DNA from: Bin80 sp965220935 | GTDB lineage: Bacteria > Bacteroidota > Rhodothermia > Rhodothermales > Bin80 | Reading direction: 5' to 3' | Length of the DNA: 64,000 bases | NCBI GenBank assembly: GCA_965220935.1 | Contig: OZ244857.1 | Coordinates: 806,001 to 870,000 of the forward strand | Translations under genes and position numbers: made by a program | Part shown: in pieces, positions 26,748-35,734 of the stretch | Position numbering within the stretch: the stretch's first letter is position 1 | Layout of the letters: every line of letters starts with the position of its first letter | The notes under the pieces: model-generated | Told to the model about the DNA's origin: nothing | Databases searched by the model: none | Seen by the model: the letters and a program-made list of their open reading frames with translations, nothing else

Positions 26748-29297
26748 TCAATCCTTTTCGGTTGCTTTTGCCTTTCGAATCTTTTTCTTTTTAGGGGAAG
26801 TGGATTCTTTGGATTTAGTGACTTTTAAGGCGAGATCCTCTGCATTGTCAGAATATGAAACGGTAATCTGATCGCCTTCGGACAAGCTTTGACCAAGAAT
26901 CGCTTCGGCAAGAGGGTTTTCAAGGTATTTTTGGATCGCGCGCTTGAGAGGTCTCGCGCCAAACTTTGCATCATAGCCCTCATCTACAAGGAAATTCTTT
27001 GCGGAGTCCTGAACTTCAATCTTGATTCCAAGTCCAGCGGCGCGTGCAAGTAATTCTTCTGAAAGGAGATCAATGATTTCGTAGATGTGTGATTTTTCAA
27101 GAGGATGGAAGACAATCACATCGTCAATGCGATTCAAAAATTCTGGATTAAACACATTTTTAAGCTCGGACTCAACCGTGGTTTTCATGGCTTTATAATC
27201 AAAATCCTCCGTTCTTTGAGTAAATCCAAGTCCACCAGCGGAGTTTCTAATTTCACGGGCACCGAGATTACTGGTCATAATGATCACGGTATTGCGGAAA
27301 TCAACGCGGCGGCCGCTTCCATCGGTTAACAGTCCATCATCAAGGACTTGTAACAGGATATTGAATACATCGGGGTGGGCTTTCTCAATTTCGTCAAGAA
27401 GTACAACTGAGAAGGGCTTTCTGCGTACTTTTTCAGTTAATTGTCCACCTTCATCATACCCAACATATCCTGGAGGAGCGCCAAGCAATCGACTCACTGA
27501 AAACTTCTCCATATACTCACTCATATCAATACGAACGAGGGCACTAGGTGTGTCAAAAAGATACTCGGTCAACACCTTTGCGAGCTCGGTCTTACCAACA
27601 CCGGTAGGGCCGAGGAAGATAAATGATCCAATAGGCTTGGTTGGATCTTTTAGCCCTGCACGGGTGCGGCGAATCGCTTTGGCGAGAATTGAGATCGGCT
27701 CACCTTGTCCGATGACACGCTTCTTGAGTGCAGTTTCCATATTGAGCAATTTTTTCTGCTCAGGTTTGGATATTCGGTCTAAGGGAACGCCAGTCATCAG
27801 GGAGACGGTCGTTGCTATATCGTCTACGGTGACCTCATAGCGGTGGTCACTTGACACAGTTTCCCAGGCGCGTTTTTCGTCTACTAACTGTTCACGCAGT
27901 TTTTCTTCTATGTCTCTCAAACGTGCTGCTTCCTCAAAATTCTGGCGCTTGACCACTTCATTTTTGTTGTCTCGCGTGACCGCAATTTCAGTCTCAAGTT
28001 TAATAATTTTTTCGGGTACATGAATATTTTGAAGGTGGACCCGCGCGCCTGCTTCATCAATTATGTCAATGGCCTTATCGGGTAGATGGCGATCAGTAAT
28101 GTAGCGGTCAGAGAGATTGACAGCCAATTCTATGGCCTCATTTTGATAGGTAACATTATGATGTTCTTCGTAGCGATCTTTGATCTGCATCAGAATATCA
28201 AGCGTTTCCTCAAGTGTTGCAGGATTCACAACTATTTTCTGGAATCGTCGATCAAGCGCACCATCTTTTTCTACATACTGCCGATACTCGTCAAGCGTCG
28301 TTGCTCCAATGCATTGTAATTCACCTCGGGCAAGTGCAGGTTTAAACATATTGGATGCATCCAATGAGCCTGAGGCGCTTCCAGCGCCTACAATGGTATG
28401 AATTTCATCAATAAACAAAATAACTTCTGGTGATTTTTCCAATTCGGTCATTACCGCCTTGAGGCGCTCTTCAAATTGGCCCCGATACTTTGTACCTGCC
28501 ACGAGAGCTGCTAAATCAAGGGTCACAATTCGTTTTTCGTGCAAAATGCGTGATACCTTGCGCTGATTAATACGCATAGCTAAGCCCTCAGCAATAGCAG
28601 TTTTACCAACCCCCGGCTCTCCTATAAGGACGGGGTTATTCTTTTTTCTACGACTTAATACCTGAGCGACACGCTCAATTTCTGAATGGCGTCCAATCAC
28701 GGGATCTAGATCTCCTTTATCGGCAAGGCGTGTCAAATCTCGGCCAAAGTTATCCAATACAGGGGTTTTGGATTTATCGGGGTGCCCTTGACGTGTACGA
28801 GGTCCATGCGTGCGACCTCTTGAGGATTCATCTTTACGAGATGGAGAGACTTTGCCAGTCAGGATTGAATCTAACTCAGTGCGCATAGTCTCGTAGGTGA
28901 TTGAGAATGAGTCACGCAGAACTCGTGAGGCTATATTATCATCATCACGTAGAAGGCTCAAGAGGAGATGCTCAGTACCAATGACATCTGACTTGTAGAG
29001 TTTTGCCTCTAGATAGGTAATACGTAGGACTTTTTCAGCCTGTTTAGTGAGGGGGAGGTTTCCGACGGTGAGTGTCCCTCCGCCTGATCGCACAGATGTC
29101 TCAATTACTTTTTTGAGGTTCTGAAGATTGCAGCCTAGATTTCGTAGGACTCTGACAGCTACCCCTTCTCCTTCACGAACAATCCCAAGTAGTAAATGCT
29201 CAGTACCAATGTAATCATGTCCAAGTCTGATGGCTTCATCTCGACTGTACGAAATCACATCACGCACTCGATTGGAGAAGTTGCTATGGCTATCCAT
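26748..29297 (-). CDS. clpC: ATP-dependent protease ATPase subunit ClpC
   Basis: A Hsp100 unfoldase of 849 residues from the chosen start, feeding ClpP. Two N-terminal Clp repeats (HDYIGTEHLLLGIV and DVIGTEHLLLSLL), AAA-1 (GEPGVGKTAIAEGLA), a middle UVR/coiled-coil (VKRQNFEEAARLRDIEEKLR) that defines ClpC, AAA-2 (GPTGVGKTELAKVL) and a Lys-rich tail are present. I start it at ATG 29297 (MDSHSNFSNRV). An upstream in-frame start at 29339 would add 14 residues and overlap the iron-sulfur gene, and those residues do not fit the family. ClpP is not in the window. Confidence 0.94.
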   Translation of the reverse strand: MDSHSNFSNRVRDVISYSRDEAIRLGHDYIGTEHLLLGIVREGEGVAVRVLRNLGCNLQNLKKVIETSVRSGGGTLTVGNLPLTKQAEKVLRITYLEAKLYKSDVIGTEHLLLSLLRDDDNIASRVLRDSFSITYETMRTELDSILTGKVSPSRKDESSRGRTHGPRTRQGHPDKSKTPVLDNFGRDLTRLADKGDLDPVIGRHSEIERVAQVLSRRKKNNPVLIGEPGVGKTAIAEGLAMRINQRKVSRILHEKRIVTLDLAALVAGTKYRGQFEERLKAVMTELEKSPEVILFIDEIHTIVGAGSASGSLDASNMFKPALARGELQCIGATTLDEYRQYVEKDGALDRRFQKIVVNPATLEETLDILMQIKDRYEEHHNVTYQNEAIELAVNLSDRYITDRHLPDKAIDIIDEAGARVHLQNIHVPEKIIKLETEIAVTRDNKNEVVKRQNFEEAARLRDIEEKLREQLVDEKRAWETVSSDHRYEVTVDDIATTVSLMTGVPLDRISKPEQKKLLNMETALKKRVIGQGEPISILAKAIRRTRAGLKDPTKPIGSFIFLGPTGVGKTELAKVLTEYLFDTPSALVRIDMSEYMEKFSVSRLLGAPPGYVGYDEGGQLTEKVRRKPFSVVLLDEIEKAHPDVFNILLQVLDDGLLTDGSGRRVDFRNTVIIMTSNLGAREIRNSAGGLGFTQRTEDFDYKAMKTTVESELKNVFNPEFLNRIDDVIVFHPLEKSHIYEIIDLLSEELLARAAGLGIKIEVQDSAKNFLVDEGYDAKFGARPLKRAIQKYLENPLAEAILGQSLSEGDQITVSYSDNAEDLALKVTKSKESTSPKKKKIRKAKATEKD

Positions 29298-29308
29298 GTG
29301 TTGTTCGT

Positions 29309-29650
29309 TTAGGCTGCAAAACTTGATCCGCAACCACATGTCTGAGTGGCATTGGGATTTTCAAATACAAAGCCGCGTGCTTCTAGACCAGAGTGATAAT
29401 CAATGGTTGTCCCCATGAGATAAAGCCCTTGACGTTTGTCAATATACATTATGATTCCATCGTAATCAAACGTTAAATCGTGTTCGCGGAGTTTATCAAA
29501 ACCAAGCACATAACTCATTCCACTGCATCCACCCCCACGAACGCCGACTCTTAGTCCATAACCATCTGGAATGGTTTGATTCGTGAGGATTTTGCGCACT
29601 TCTTCGGAGGCACGCTCACTCAAGGTAACTGGAGTAGCAGGTGTCGTCAT
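29309..29650 (-). CDS. A-type iron-sulfur cluster carrier (IscA/SufA/ErpA family)
   Basis: A 113-residue A-type carrier that delivers Fe-S clusters to apo-proteins. The three cluster ligands are visible: Cys42 in RGGGCSGMSY, and Cys105 and Cys107 in the C-terminal CGCGSSF. The core strands (GYGLRVGVRGG, DGIIMYIDKRQG) are conserved. It lies 11 bp upstream of the chosen clpC start and 44 bp downstream of the M20 hydrolase gene. Which of the IscA, SufA or ErpA groups it belongs to cannot be settled from the sequence alone, as no other isc or suf genes are adjacent. Confidence 0.92.
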   Translation of the reverse strand: MTTPATPVTLSERASEEVRKILTNQTIPDGYGLRVGVRGGGCSGMSYVLGFDKLREHDLTFDYDGIIMYIDKRQGLYLMGTTIDYHSGLEARGFVFENPNATQTCGCGSSFAA

Positions 29651-29694
29651 AGTAAGAATTTACGGTGTAAGATACCTATACACAAAAAAATCTA

Positions 29695-30939
29695 TTAGGT
29701 TCCAATATTAGGAGAAATTTTTGAATTTAAGTGGCGAAATATCACCCGAGTCATGAGTTCTACTGATAAAGCGAGCGCTTTCTCATCAATATCAAAATGA
29801 GCATCATGCAGAGGATAGCTGGTGGCTTTACTGCTACGGGTGCCAACTCGGATCAGCATACCTGGTACATGTTCTAAATAGTTCGCAAAATCTTCTGCTC
29901 CCATACTCGGCACACAGATAGTGACTGCAGCATGAGCCCCAAATAATTCCTGAGTACATATACGTACATTTTTGCCGAGGGCAGGGTTATTGATCACTGG
30001 CGGGAGCCCTTCAACGCGAATAAAGTCAATCTTCACACCATGTGTGAGGGCAAAATTTTCAGCCGTCCGTGCCATGTAGTCCAACAGAAAGATGCGATCC
30101 TGCTCGTTTAGGCATCGTAGTGCTCCTTCAAACCATGCCGTTGAAGGAACTACGTTATGGGCCATCCCACCACCTATCATGCAGGCCGTGAACACGCTCG
30201 GATTCCGAGCATCTGTAATTCGTCCAATATATTGATAGTATTGACTCAGAAGCTGTGTAGCGATCCAGATGGTATCTTTTACTTTGTGAGGTCTGGCCGA
30301 ATGCCCAGTACTTCGGGTATGGACTTCTACGCGGATCCGTTCTGATGATGCAGTGACTTGTCCTTCAGGGACACCGAACTGGCCAAGATCCAGAGTAGGA
30401 TCCACATGCATACAATACAATGCATCTAAGGGGTCGCACACGCCAGCCTTGATCATCGGAATTGATCCACTAGGATTACCTTCTTCGTTGGGCTGGAAAA
30501 ATATTCTGGCTCGGCCTTTTAAGTCGGATCGTAGCCGATGAAGATTGATGGCAAGTCCAATTCCGATCACTGTATGGGCGTCATGGCCGCATGCATGGGT
30601 TGCAACAGGATTGATTGAAGCATAGCTGACGCGCTTCGCATCTTGCAGTTTAAGGGCATCAATATCACAGCGAAAGCCAATATGGGGACCCTTCTCATAA
30701 CCATCAATATCAACGTATAATCCAGTCTTCGCATGAGGGCCAGACACATGGAGTCCGTGGCTTTCCAAGTGAGTGCGAATCAGTTGACTTGTCTTGAATT
30801 CCTCATAGCCGACCTCTGGATTGCGGTGTAGATGTCGGCGTAAGTTAATCAAGTAGTCAACAAAATCAACGGGAAATTGTCCGTTGAGGGGTGTCGGTGA
30901 AAATGAGTAAGGCTCTGGCGCTACGACAACTGAGGGCAT
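29695..30939 (-). CDS. M20-family amidohydrolase (N-acyl amino acid hydrolase type)
   Basis: A 414-residue M20D-type metallopeptidase. Such enzymes hydrolyse N-acyl amino acids, hippurate or indole-acetyl amino acids using a binuclear metal centre. Motifs are LHRNPEVGYEEFKTS near residue 36, FRCDIDALKL, the metal-binding HACGHDAHT near 114, the catalytic Glu in FFQPNEEG near 150, and the C-terminal SMGAEDFANYL. No signal peptide is seen, so it is probably cytoplasmic. It heads the minus-strand block with a 44-bp gap to the iron-sulfur gene. The substrate is unknown. Confidence 0.88.
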   Translation of the reverse strand: MPSVVVAPEPYSFSPTPLNGQFPVDFVDYLINLRRHLHRNPEVGYEEFKTSQLIRTHLESHGLHVSGPHAKTGLYVDIDGYEKGPHIGFRCDIDALKLQDAKRVSYASINPVATHACGHDAHTVIGIGLAINLHRLRSDLKGRARIFFQPNEEGNPSGSIPMIKAGVCDPLDALYCMHVDPTLDLGQFGVPEGQVTASSERIRVEVHTRSTGHSARPHKVKDTIWIATQLLSQYYQYIGRITDARNPSVFTACMIGGGMAHNVVPSTAWFEGALRCLNEQDRIFLLDYMARTAENFALTHGVKIDFIRVEGLPPVINNPALGKNVRICTQELFGAHAAVTICVPSMGAEDFANYLEHVPGMLIRVGTRSSKATSYPLHDAHFDIDEKALALSVELMTRVIFRHLNSKISPNIGT

Positions 30940-31100
30940 GTCTTCAATTGCATAGATAAATCGCTTCTTGTAATGATGAGTAACCTCAGATCAGAGAAAC
31001 TATTGATGCAATGTGATACCAAGATTCGTAGAACTGGTTGCATGATTGAGGTGGACGGTTCAATGATCATGATTGAGTTTTGTCACGAGGGATCTCTTGG

Positions 31101-32648
31101 TTACATTTCGCATGCAAGTCCATTGTTATCGCCGTCCAGTGAGAGGGGATCATCGGAGGTCGCCTTGAATCTTCTGTATGGAATTTGACTGCAACGAGTC
31201 CGAAAGCGTTTTGGCAGGCAGACATACCAGTCAGGGTAACTCACATCACAGGTTGTTGGCCACATCAGAGGATACTGTTTCTTTTGATGGGAATAGACAT
31301 CTTTGCTAATGATCTGGTGCGGGGGCAGTTTGGGTAAGGCTGGAGAATTCGTGGCATGGCATCCAGGATCGTCATCATCGGCAAGGTTGTCAAAGTCGTT
31401 ATCAACTCCGTCGGTGCATGAGTTGATGGAGTCATGAGATTCTGGATCGGGGCGTGCGTCCAACTGTTGCCATATGTCAGGAATCGTTTCCCAGAGATAA
31501 TCATAGTATGTGTCAAAGTGAGATGTCCATTTTTTTGAACTAACTAGGAGTGTATTCTCATCATTACTGTTTTGGCCTGCCGAGGTCCAGTTCATGGATC
31601 CAAGCACTAGAAATTCATTGTCTATTGAGGCGCTTTTCATATGCATTTTCCCACCCCAGTTTTCAATCTTCACGGGGATTCCAGCTTCTCGTAGCACTTC
31701 ATGTTTTGAGTACTCATTCTTTGCGGAGGTCGCATCAATGATTACGCGGACATCAACCCCCCGCTGATGGGCTGCAATCAGATCTGCGGTCAGATATTTT
31801 TCTGTGAGAAAAAATACCGCAACATTGATTCGTTTCTCTGCGCGAGCAATGAGCGATTTCACCCCATAGCGGATTGAATGATCCTGAGGAGAAAACCAAG
31901 TTGTCAGTTTTCCTGATTGGAGGTCAAACTCTTCAATGCCATTGGCCTCTTTGTTGCAACGCCCATTGCGTTGCCAAAGTTGATCAAACTCCTCTGTATA
32001 GACCTGTGCGATGTCTTGGGAGTTGATGAGCACCACGGCATTGGCATTGTAGCCTCCGGTACCAGAATCTGAGATATTGGCTGAGCCAGTCCAAACTCGC
32101 TGGTGATCTACGACGAAAAATTTATGATGCATGATGCTCATAGAGGCGATTGACTCGGTGGATGCAAAACCGCTGATAAGGATTCGGTCATGACCAAGAT
32201 CATAAGCCACACACTGTAATGGCCCCTCAAATCCTTCTGGTTGATTGCAGGGAGGTTGCCCATCATAGCTTGATTGACAGTGTAACTCTCGCTGATAGTC
32301 ATCTCGAATGGTTCCAATTTGCTCAACCCAATCATCTGTTGAGCTGTAATAGTTCTGGTTAAATTGATCTCTGTCCATATATCCTCGTACTGAAACTCCA
32401 CGATTGCGTGCCGCTATAAGCGCCTCTAAGATATCCGTTTGCATGCGTGTTCCGTAAACGGCAAAATCAATGGAATTATTTGCACGGTTAATCACTTCTA
32501 GAAGCGAAGTGCATATGTCGCTGTCACATCGATTGGAAGGTCTATCATATTGGAGCGGATCCTGAAGGATGAGTTGCATTTCGGACATCTCGTGATCTGC
32601 CCCCATTGTCAGGACTATAAATAAGCCCCATAAAATTATGTGAGTCAT
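31101..32648 (-). CDS. Secreted phospholipase D-like protein with Excalibur-like C-terminus
   Basis: 515 residues beginning with a short signal peptide (ILWGLFIVLTMGAD). Two HKD motifs mark the PLD superfamily: HHKFFVVD near residue 170, followed by TGSANIS, and HMKSASID near 330, followed by GSMNWTSAG. The second half contains an Asp-rich patch (DNDFDNLADDDDPGC) and a tail ending LDGDNNGLACEM, which fits the Excalibur calcium-binding motif DxDxDGxxCE. Related secreted proteins act as nucleases or phospholipases; the N-terminal half most resembles the nuclease-like group. The gene is isolated, with the repeat-A element just upstream. Confidence 0.85.
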   Translation of the reverse strand: MTHIILWGLFIVLTMGADHEMSEMQLILQDPLQYDRPSNRCDSDICTSLLEVINRANNSIDFAVYGTRMQTDILEALIAARNRGVSVRGYMDRDQFNQNYYSSTDDWVEQIGTIRDDYQRELHCQSSYDGQPPCNQPEGFEGPLQCVAYDLGHDRILISGFASTESIASMSIMHHKFFVVDHQRVWTGSANISDSGTGGYNANAVVLINSQDIAQVYTEEFDQLWQRNGRCNKEANGIEEFDLQSGKLTTWFSPQDHSIRYGVKSLIARAEKRINVAVFFLTEKYLTADLIAAHQRGVDVRVIIDATSAKNEYSKHEVLREAGIPVKIENWGGKMHMKSASIDNEFLVLGSMNWTSAGQNSNDENTLLVSSKKWTSHFDTYYDYLWETIPDIWQQLDARPDPESHDSINSCTDGVDNDFDNLADDDDPGCHATNSPALPKLPPHQIISKDVYSHQKKQYPLMWPTTCDVSYPDWYVCLPKRFRTRCSQIPYRRFKATSDDPLSLDGDNNGLACEM

Positions 32649-32705
32649 GATGGACTTGTTAATGAATGAGTTGTCTATGATGAGGTTGGCGGTTTATCGT
32701 GTCTC

Positions 32706-32731
32706 ATAATATTCATGCGGAGCGATTTGAT
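32706..32731 (-). repeat. Dispersed repeat, copy A
   Basis: Reverse-orientation copy of a 24-bp repeat. It reads ATAATATTCATG then CGGAGCGATTTGAT on the plus strand, with one base missing relative to copy D. It lies in the short gap between the PLD gene and the DNA methylase gene, at the left boundary of the accessory block. Confidence 0.6.
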
Positions 32732-32803
32732 ATTACAGGAGTATAGCCAACTGTATTGAGGTCATGCAGGATTCTGTGGCAAAACAGTGAATTATGTGTA
32801 GGG

Positions 32804-35710
32804 TTACTTTGTGCCACGAACAGAATATTCTGCACACCACTTTCGTCTAATGACCTCTAATCCTTGGATTGCATTTTCATCAAATCCCAGCATTTCTGTC
32901 ATGATTCGGCGATCTAGTTCAATACGAACAGGATCAATATAGGCATCACAAATGCTCAGTAGTGGCTCGTTTTTCATATCGTTGAAGATGGACGATGCAC
33001 ACTGAATGGCCTGTGATGATAACGCAGACATGTTAAGGGATGGGAGTAATTTGATTGAACTCACGGTTAGAATTGCTCTGCACCCCTGTTGCCGTGAAGA
33101 ATGATACCAGTTTTGCATTAATCCGAGAGTAGAGTTACTCCAAAGGACAAAAGCTTTTTCATCGTCCATAGAATTCAATTTTATGTTGGGCCATGCTCGC
33201 CCGCCAATGGTCTGCTTTTCAGTAAATGACGCAGCCAATGATTGGCCGCTGTAATCAATTTCAGCTGCCAAATGAGCCCAGCTCCGTCTTGCCCATATTC
33301 GATTGGCGAGATCTTCTCTACCTCTGCGCACGCGACCTTCAAGATCTTCTTCAAGGATGATTGATGTCTGTTTCTTCCTTTCAGACTTCCATAACATTGG
33401 ATAAGTCGGAAACTTGGAGAGTTGTGCCTTATCAAAAGCCGCAGTCTTATTGTTGGCTATATTGTTAGCAGCATAACCAGTATGCGCAAAATCACCAACG
33501 GGTGCAATGGGTATTTTTAACTTCTCAGTTTCACCTGGGAACCATAAGATTCCATGATTCAATGATTCTATGACTTGGGTCAACTCCAGTTCACGTATTC
33601 CAATAGGAGACCATCCTTTCCCAGAAATTGGAGCGCTAATGATTTCTCCCACCTTTGTGTCTCCAACGTTGATTGGCGATCCACCGTAAGGGCCGTCTTC
33701 AATAGATCGGATCCCCTTTATGAGCACTCTCTGAATTGATCTTGCAACCTCGGTGGCTTCCATGGAATTCTGTGGACGCTCATACAAGGACACAAATGTC
33801 CCCCTGTTGTGTGCTGACTTCTGTTTAGATTTTCGCGCGATAATCAGCACTTCCGCCATGGATGTATCTGCCGACCATGAGATATCACGTGCTGTTGGTG
33901 CTGTAATTCCGATCACTAATATATCCTCATAGGATGCACTTAGCATTGCGCGGAATTTGATCCATGAAACCCCCTGTACACTTGTGAGTGGAAGGACTAA
34001 TGCAATGGTTCCCCCCACTTTTAACATCTTGTCAGCAACGGCACAGAACAGTGATGGGAGTGCCTGATATCCGTTGTAGCATTTACATTTTGCCCCTAAC
34101 TCCTTTTCTCTTTGCTCCATCTGGATTTGAACGGCCTTCGTATTGCCCAGGGCGTTATACTGTTTCCATGTCCCTTCATTGCCCTCTATCCAGTCTGACA
34201 TAGCTCTTGTAAATGGCGGATTCATAATCACAAGGCTATCTGAATCGAAATCAATCATGAATGGCAACGCTTCTTTATCTTCACCCTCCGCACCAATTTT
34301 TACCGCGCTATCAGGGCCAAAATCTGATTCGGAGCTGAGATCAAAAATAGAATTCAATGACGTTTTGGCTTCCAATAATTCAAGAGAGCCGAGGGCAACG
34401 CCCCCAATTTCCGATTTTTGACCATACTCTGGAATAATTACCCGCGTATTTGAATAAGGCTTATTTGGAAATACAGACGATAACATTGATGCGGTCATAT
34501 GAGCTGCCGAAGGTACGATGTCCGCTGCCGTGAGGTTTTTTTCCATCATGTGGGCATGCAATTCGCTTGGATCATTTCCCGTAAGATTGTAAAGGGAAGC
34601 GAGGCGATTGTAGGCGGCATGGATCAGGGTTCCTGTACCACATGCATAGTCGGCGATTCGGTATTGTTGATAGTTCTCTGGAGTATCTGCCGCATCAAGT
34701 GGAATGGCCAAGTGCACCAATAGAACGGCGGATTCAGGCCTCGTATAAAATGTCGCCAGATATTTTCTATCCGCAATAAACTGCTGAAAAACGACACCTG
34801 CTAAATCGTGTGAATCAGTGACACCTAATCGGGTCAATTTTTGTGCTGTTGATACAACAATTGTCACCAACTGCTGTGCAAGTTGCGGATCAGAAATTTC
34901 ATAGAGAAACGTTCTAGCAATGGAGAAAACAGACCAGTAGTTGATGGATAGAACCTTGTCCCATTCCGTCAGCAAGCCAACATGCGTCACCTCACCGTCG
35001 GCTTGCATTTGATCCAGATTCCGTATAAGGCAAGATCCAGCCAACCGTTGCTGAAACAACAGCGCACTTACGATCACCGTCACACCAATTCCAAGTGCTT
35101 CTTTGACCCTCTGGTCAGTAAAGGATTGTTTTAGTGCAGTGGCAATTTGAGTCATAAAGGTATCATTCTGACCAATTTCATCATGTAGGATACAGATGGC
35201 CTTTTCAACTCCGTTGCTCAAGACAGTGATAGATTTTTTTAGTGCGTCTTTTGCAACACCAGTATTGGAGATGAAGATCGCTAAGTCACGAAGATTACCT
35301 TCAAGATAACCAGATATTGGAAAGCGCTCATAGTGATCGGGGCTGTTTCCATTCAGTAATGCATATTGGAATTCTATGCCATGGTTGATTAGGGTCGTTG
35401 CTTCCGCATGAGTGGTGCAATCCTTCAAGGCCCTGGGAGAAACCAGCTCAATGACAAAATTAATCGGATCTCCTTTACGTAACGTTCGGCCTAATCGGGC
35501 TTTAGCGTCTTGATGGACACTGTGTGCAGGCGCAAATTCATTTTCAATCACGACTGGTAACCGACGATAGTTGTGGACGAAAATGTCCAGTCTCAGCTGT
35601 CGGTTATTTGGTATTTCACCCGTCAATTCCGCAGTTACTTTCCATTTTGACGACATGGGGTGTAACACTGCTGCAATAGCAGCATTCAGCGAGGGTTCAG
35701 TAAAGGCCAT
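32804..35710 (-). CDS. Single-chain N6-adenine DNA methylase/restriction protein (type IIG-like)
   Basis: 968 residues. The first ~65 residues contain a nuclease-like strand pattern: LRLDIFV with Asp42, then VVIENEF with Glu56 and Glu58; a canonical PD-(D/E)xK enzyme would have Lys at the second position. The methylase core shows motif I DYACGTGTLIH near residue 355 and motif IV NPPFTRAM near 496, typical of N6-adenine methylases. The C-terminal ~300 residues would be the target-recognition part (AWPNIKLN and later). No separate restriction or specificity gene is adjacent, so the design is all-in-one. It could be an active restriction-modification enzyme or a defence methylase whose nuclease is inactive. 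Confidence 0.72.
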   Translation of the reverse strand: MAFTEPSLNAAIAAVLHPMSSKWKVTAELTGEIPNNRQLRLDIFVHNYRRLPVVIENEFAPAHSVHQDAKARLGRTLRKGDPINFVIELVSPRALKDCTTHAEATTLINHGIEFQYALLNGNSPDHYERFPISGYLEGNLRDLAIFISNTGVAKDALKKSITVLSNGVEKAICILHDEIGQNDTFMTQIATALKQSFTDQRVKEALGIGVTVIVSALLFQQRLAGSCLIRNLDQMQADGEVTHVGLLTEWDKVLSINYWSVFSIARTFLYEISDPQLAQQLVTIVVSTAQKLTRLGVTDSHDLAGVVFQQFIADRKYLATFYTRPESAVLLVHLAIPLDAADTPENYQQYRIADYACGTGTLIHAAYNRLASLYNLTGNDPSELHAHMMEKNLTAADIVPSAAHMTASMLSSVFPNKPYSNTRVIIPEYGQKSEIGGVALGSLELLEAKTSLNSIFDLSSESDFGPDSAVKIGAEGEDKEALPFMIDFDSDSLVIMNPPFTRAMSDWIEGNEGTWKQYNALGNTKAVQIQMEQREKELGAKCKCYNGYQALPSLFCAVADKMLKVGGTIALVLPLTSVQGVSWIKFRAMLSASYEDILVIGITAPTARDISWSADTSMAEVLIIARKSKQKSAHNRGTFVSLYERPQNSMEATEVARSIQRVLIKGIRSIEDGPYGGSPINVGDTKVGEIISAPISGKGWSPIGIRELELTQVIESLNHGILWFPGETEKLKIPIAPVGDFAHTGYAANNIANNKTAAFDKAQLSKFPTYPMLWKSERKKQTSIILEEDLEGRVRRGREDLANRIWARRSWAHLAAEIDYSGQSLAASFTEKQTIGGRAWPNIKLNSMDDEKAFVLWSNSTLGLMQNWYHSSRQQGCRAILTVSSIKLLPSLNMSALSSQAIQCASSIFNDMKNEPLLSICDAYIDPVRIELDRRIMTEMLGFDENAIQGLEVIRRKWCAEYSVRGTK

Positions 35711-35734
35711 ATCTAAAGCTATGCAATACGTGTT

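Noticed and set aside
29298..29339. Upstream start of clpC adding 14 residues
   Set aside because: It would overlap the iron-sulfur carrier gene, and the added residues do not match the conserved ClpC N-terminus; ATG 29297 does.
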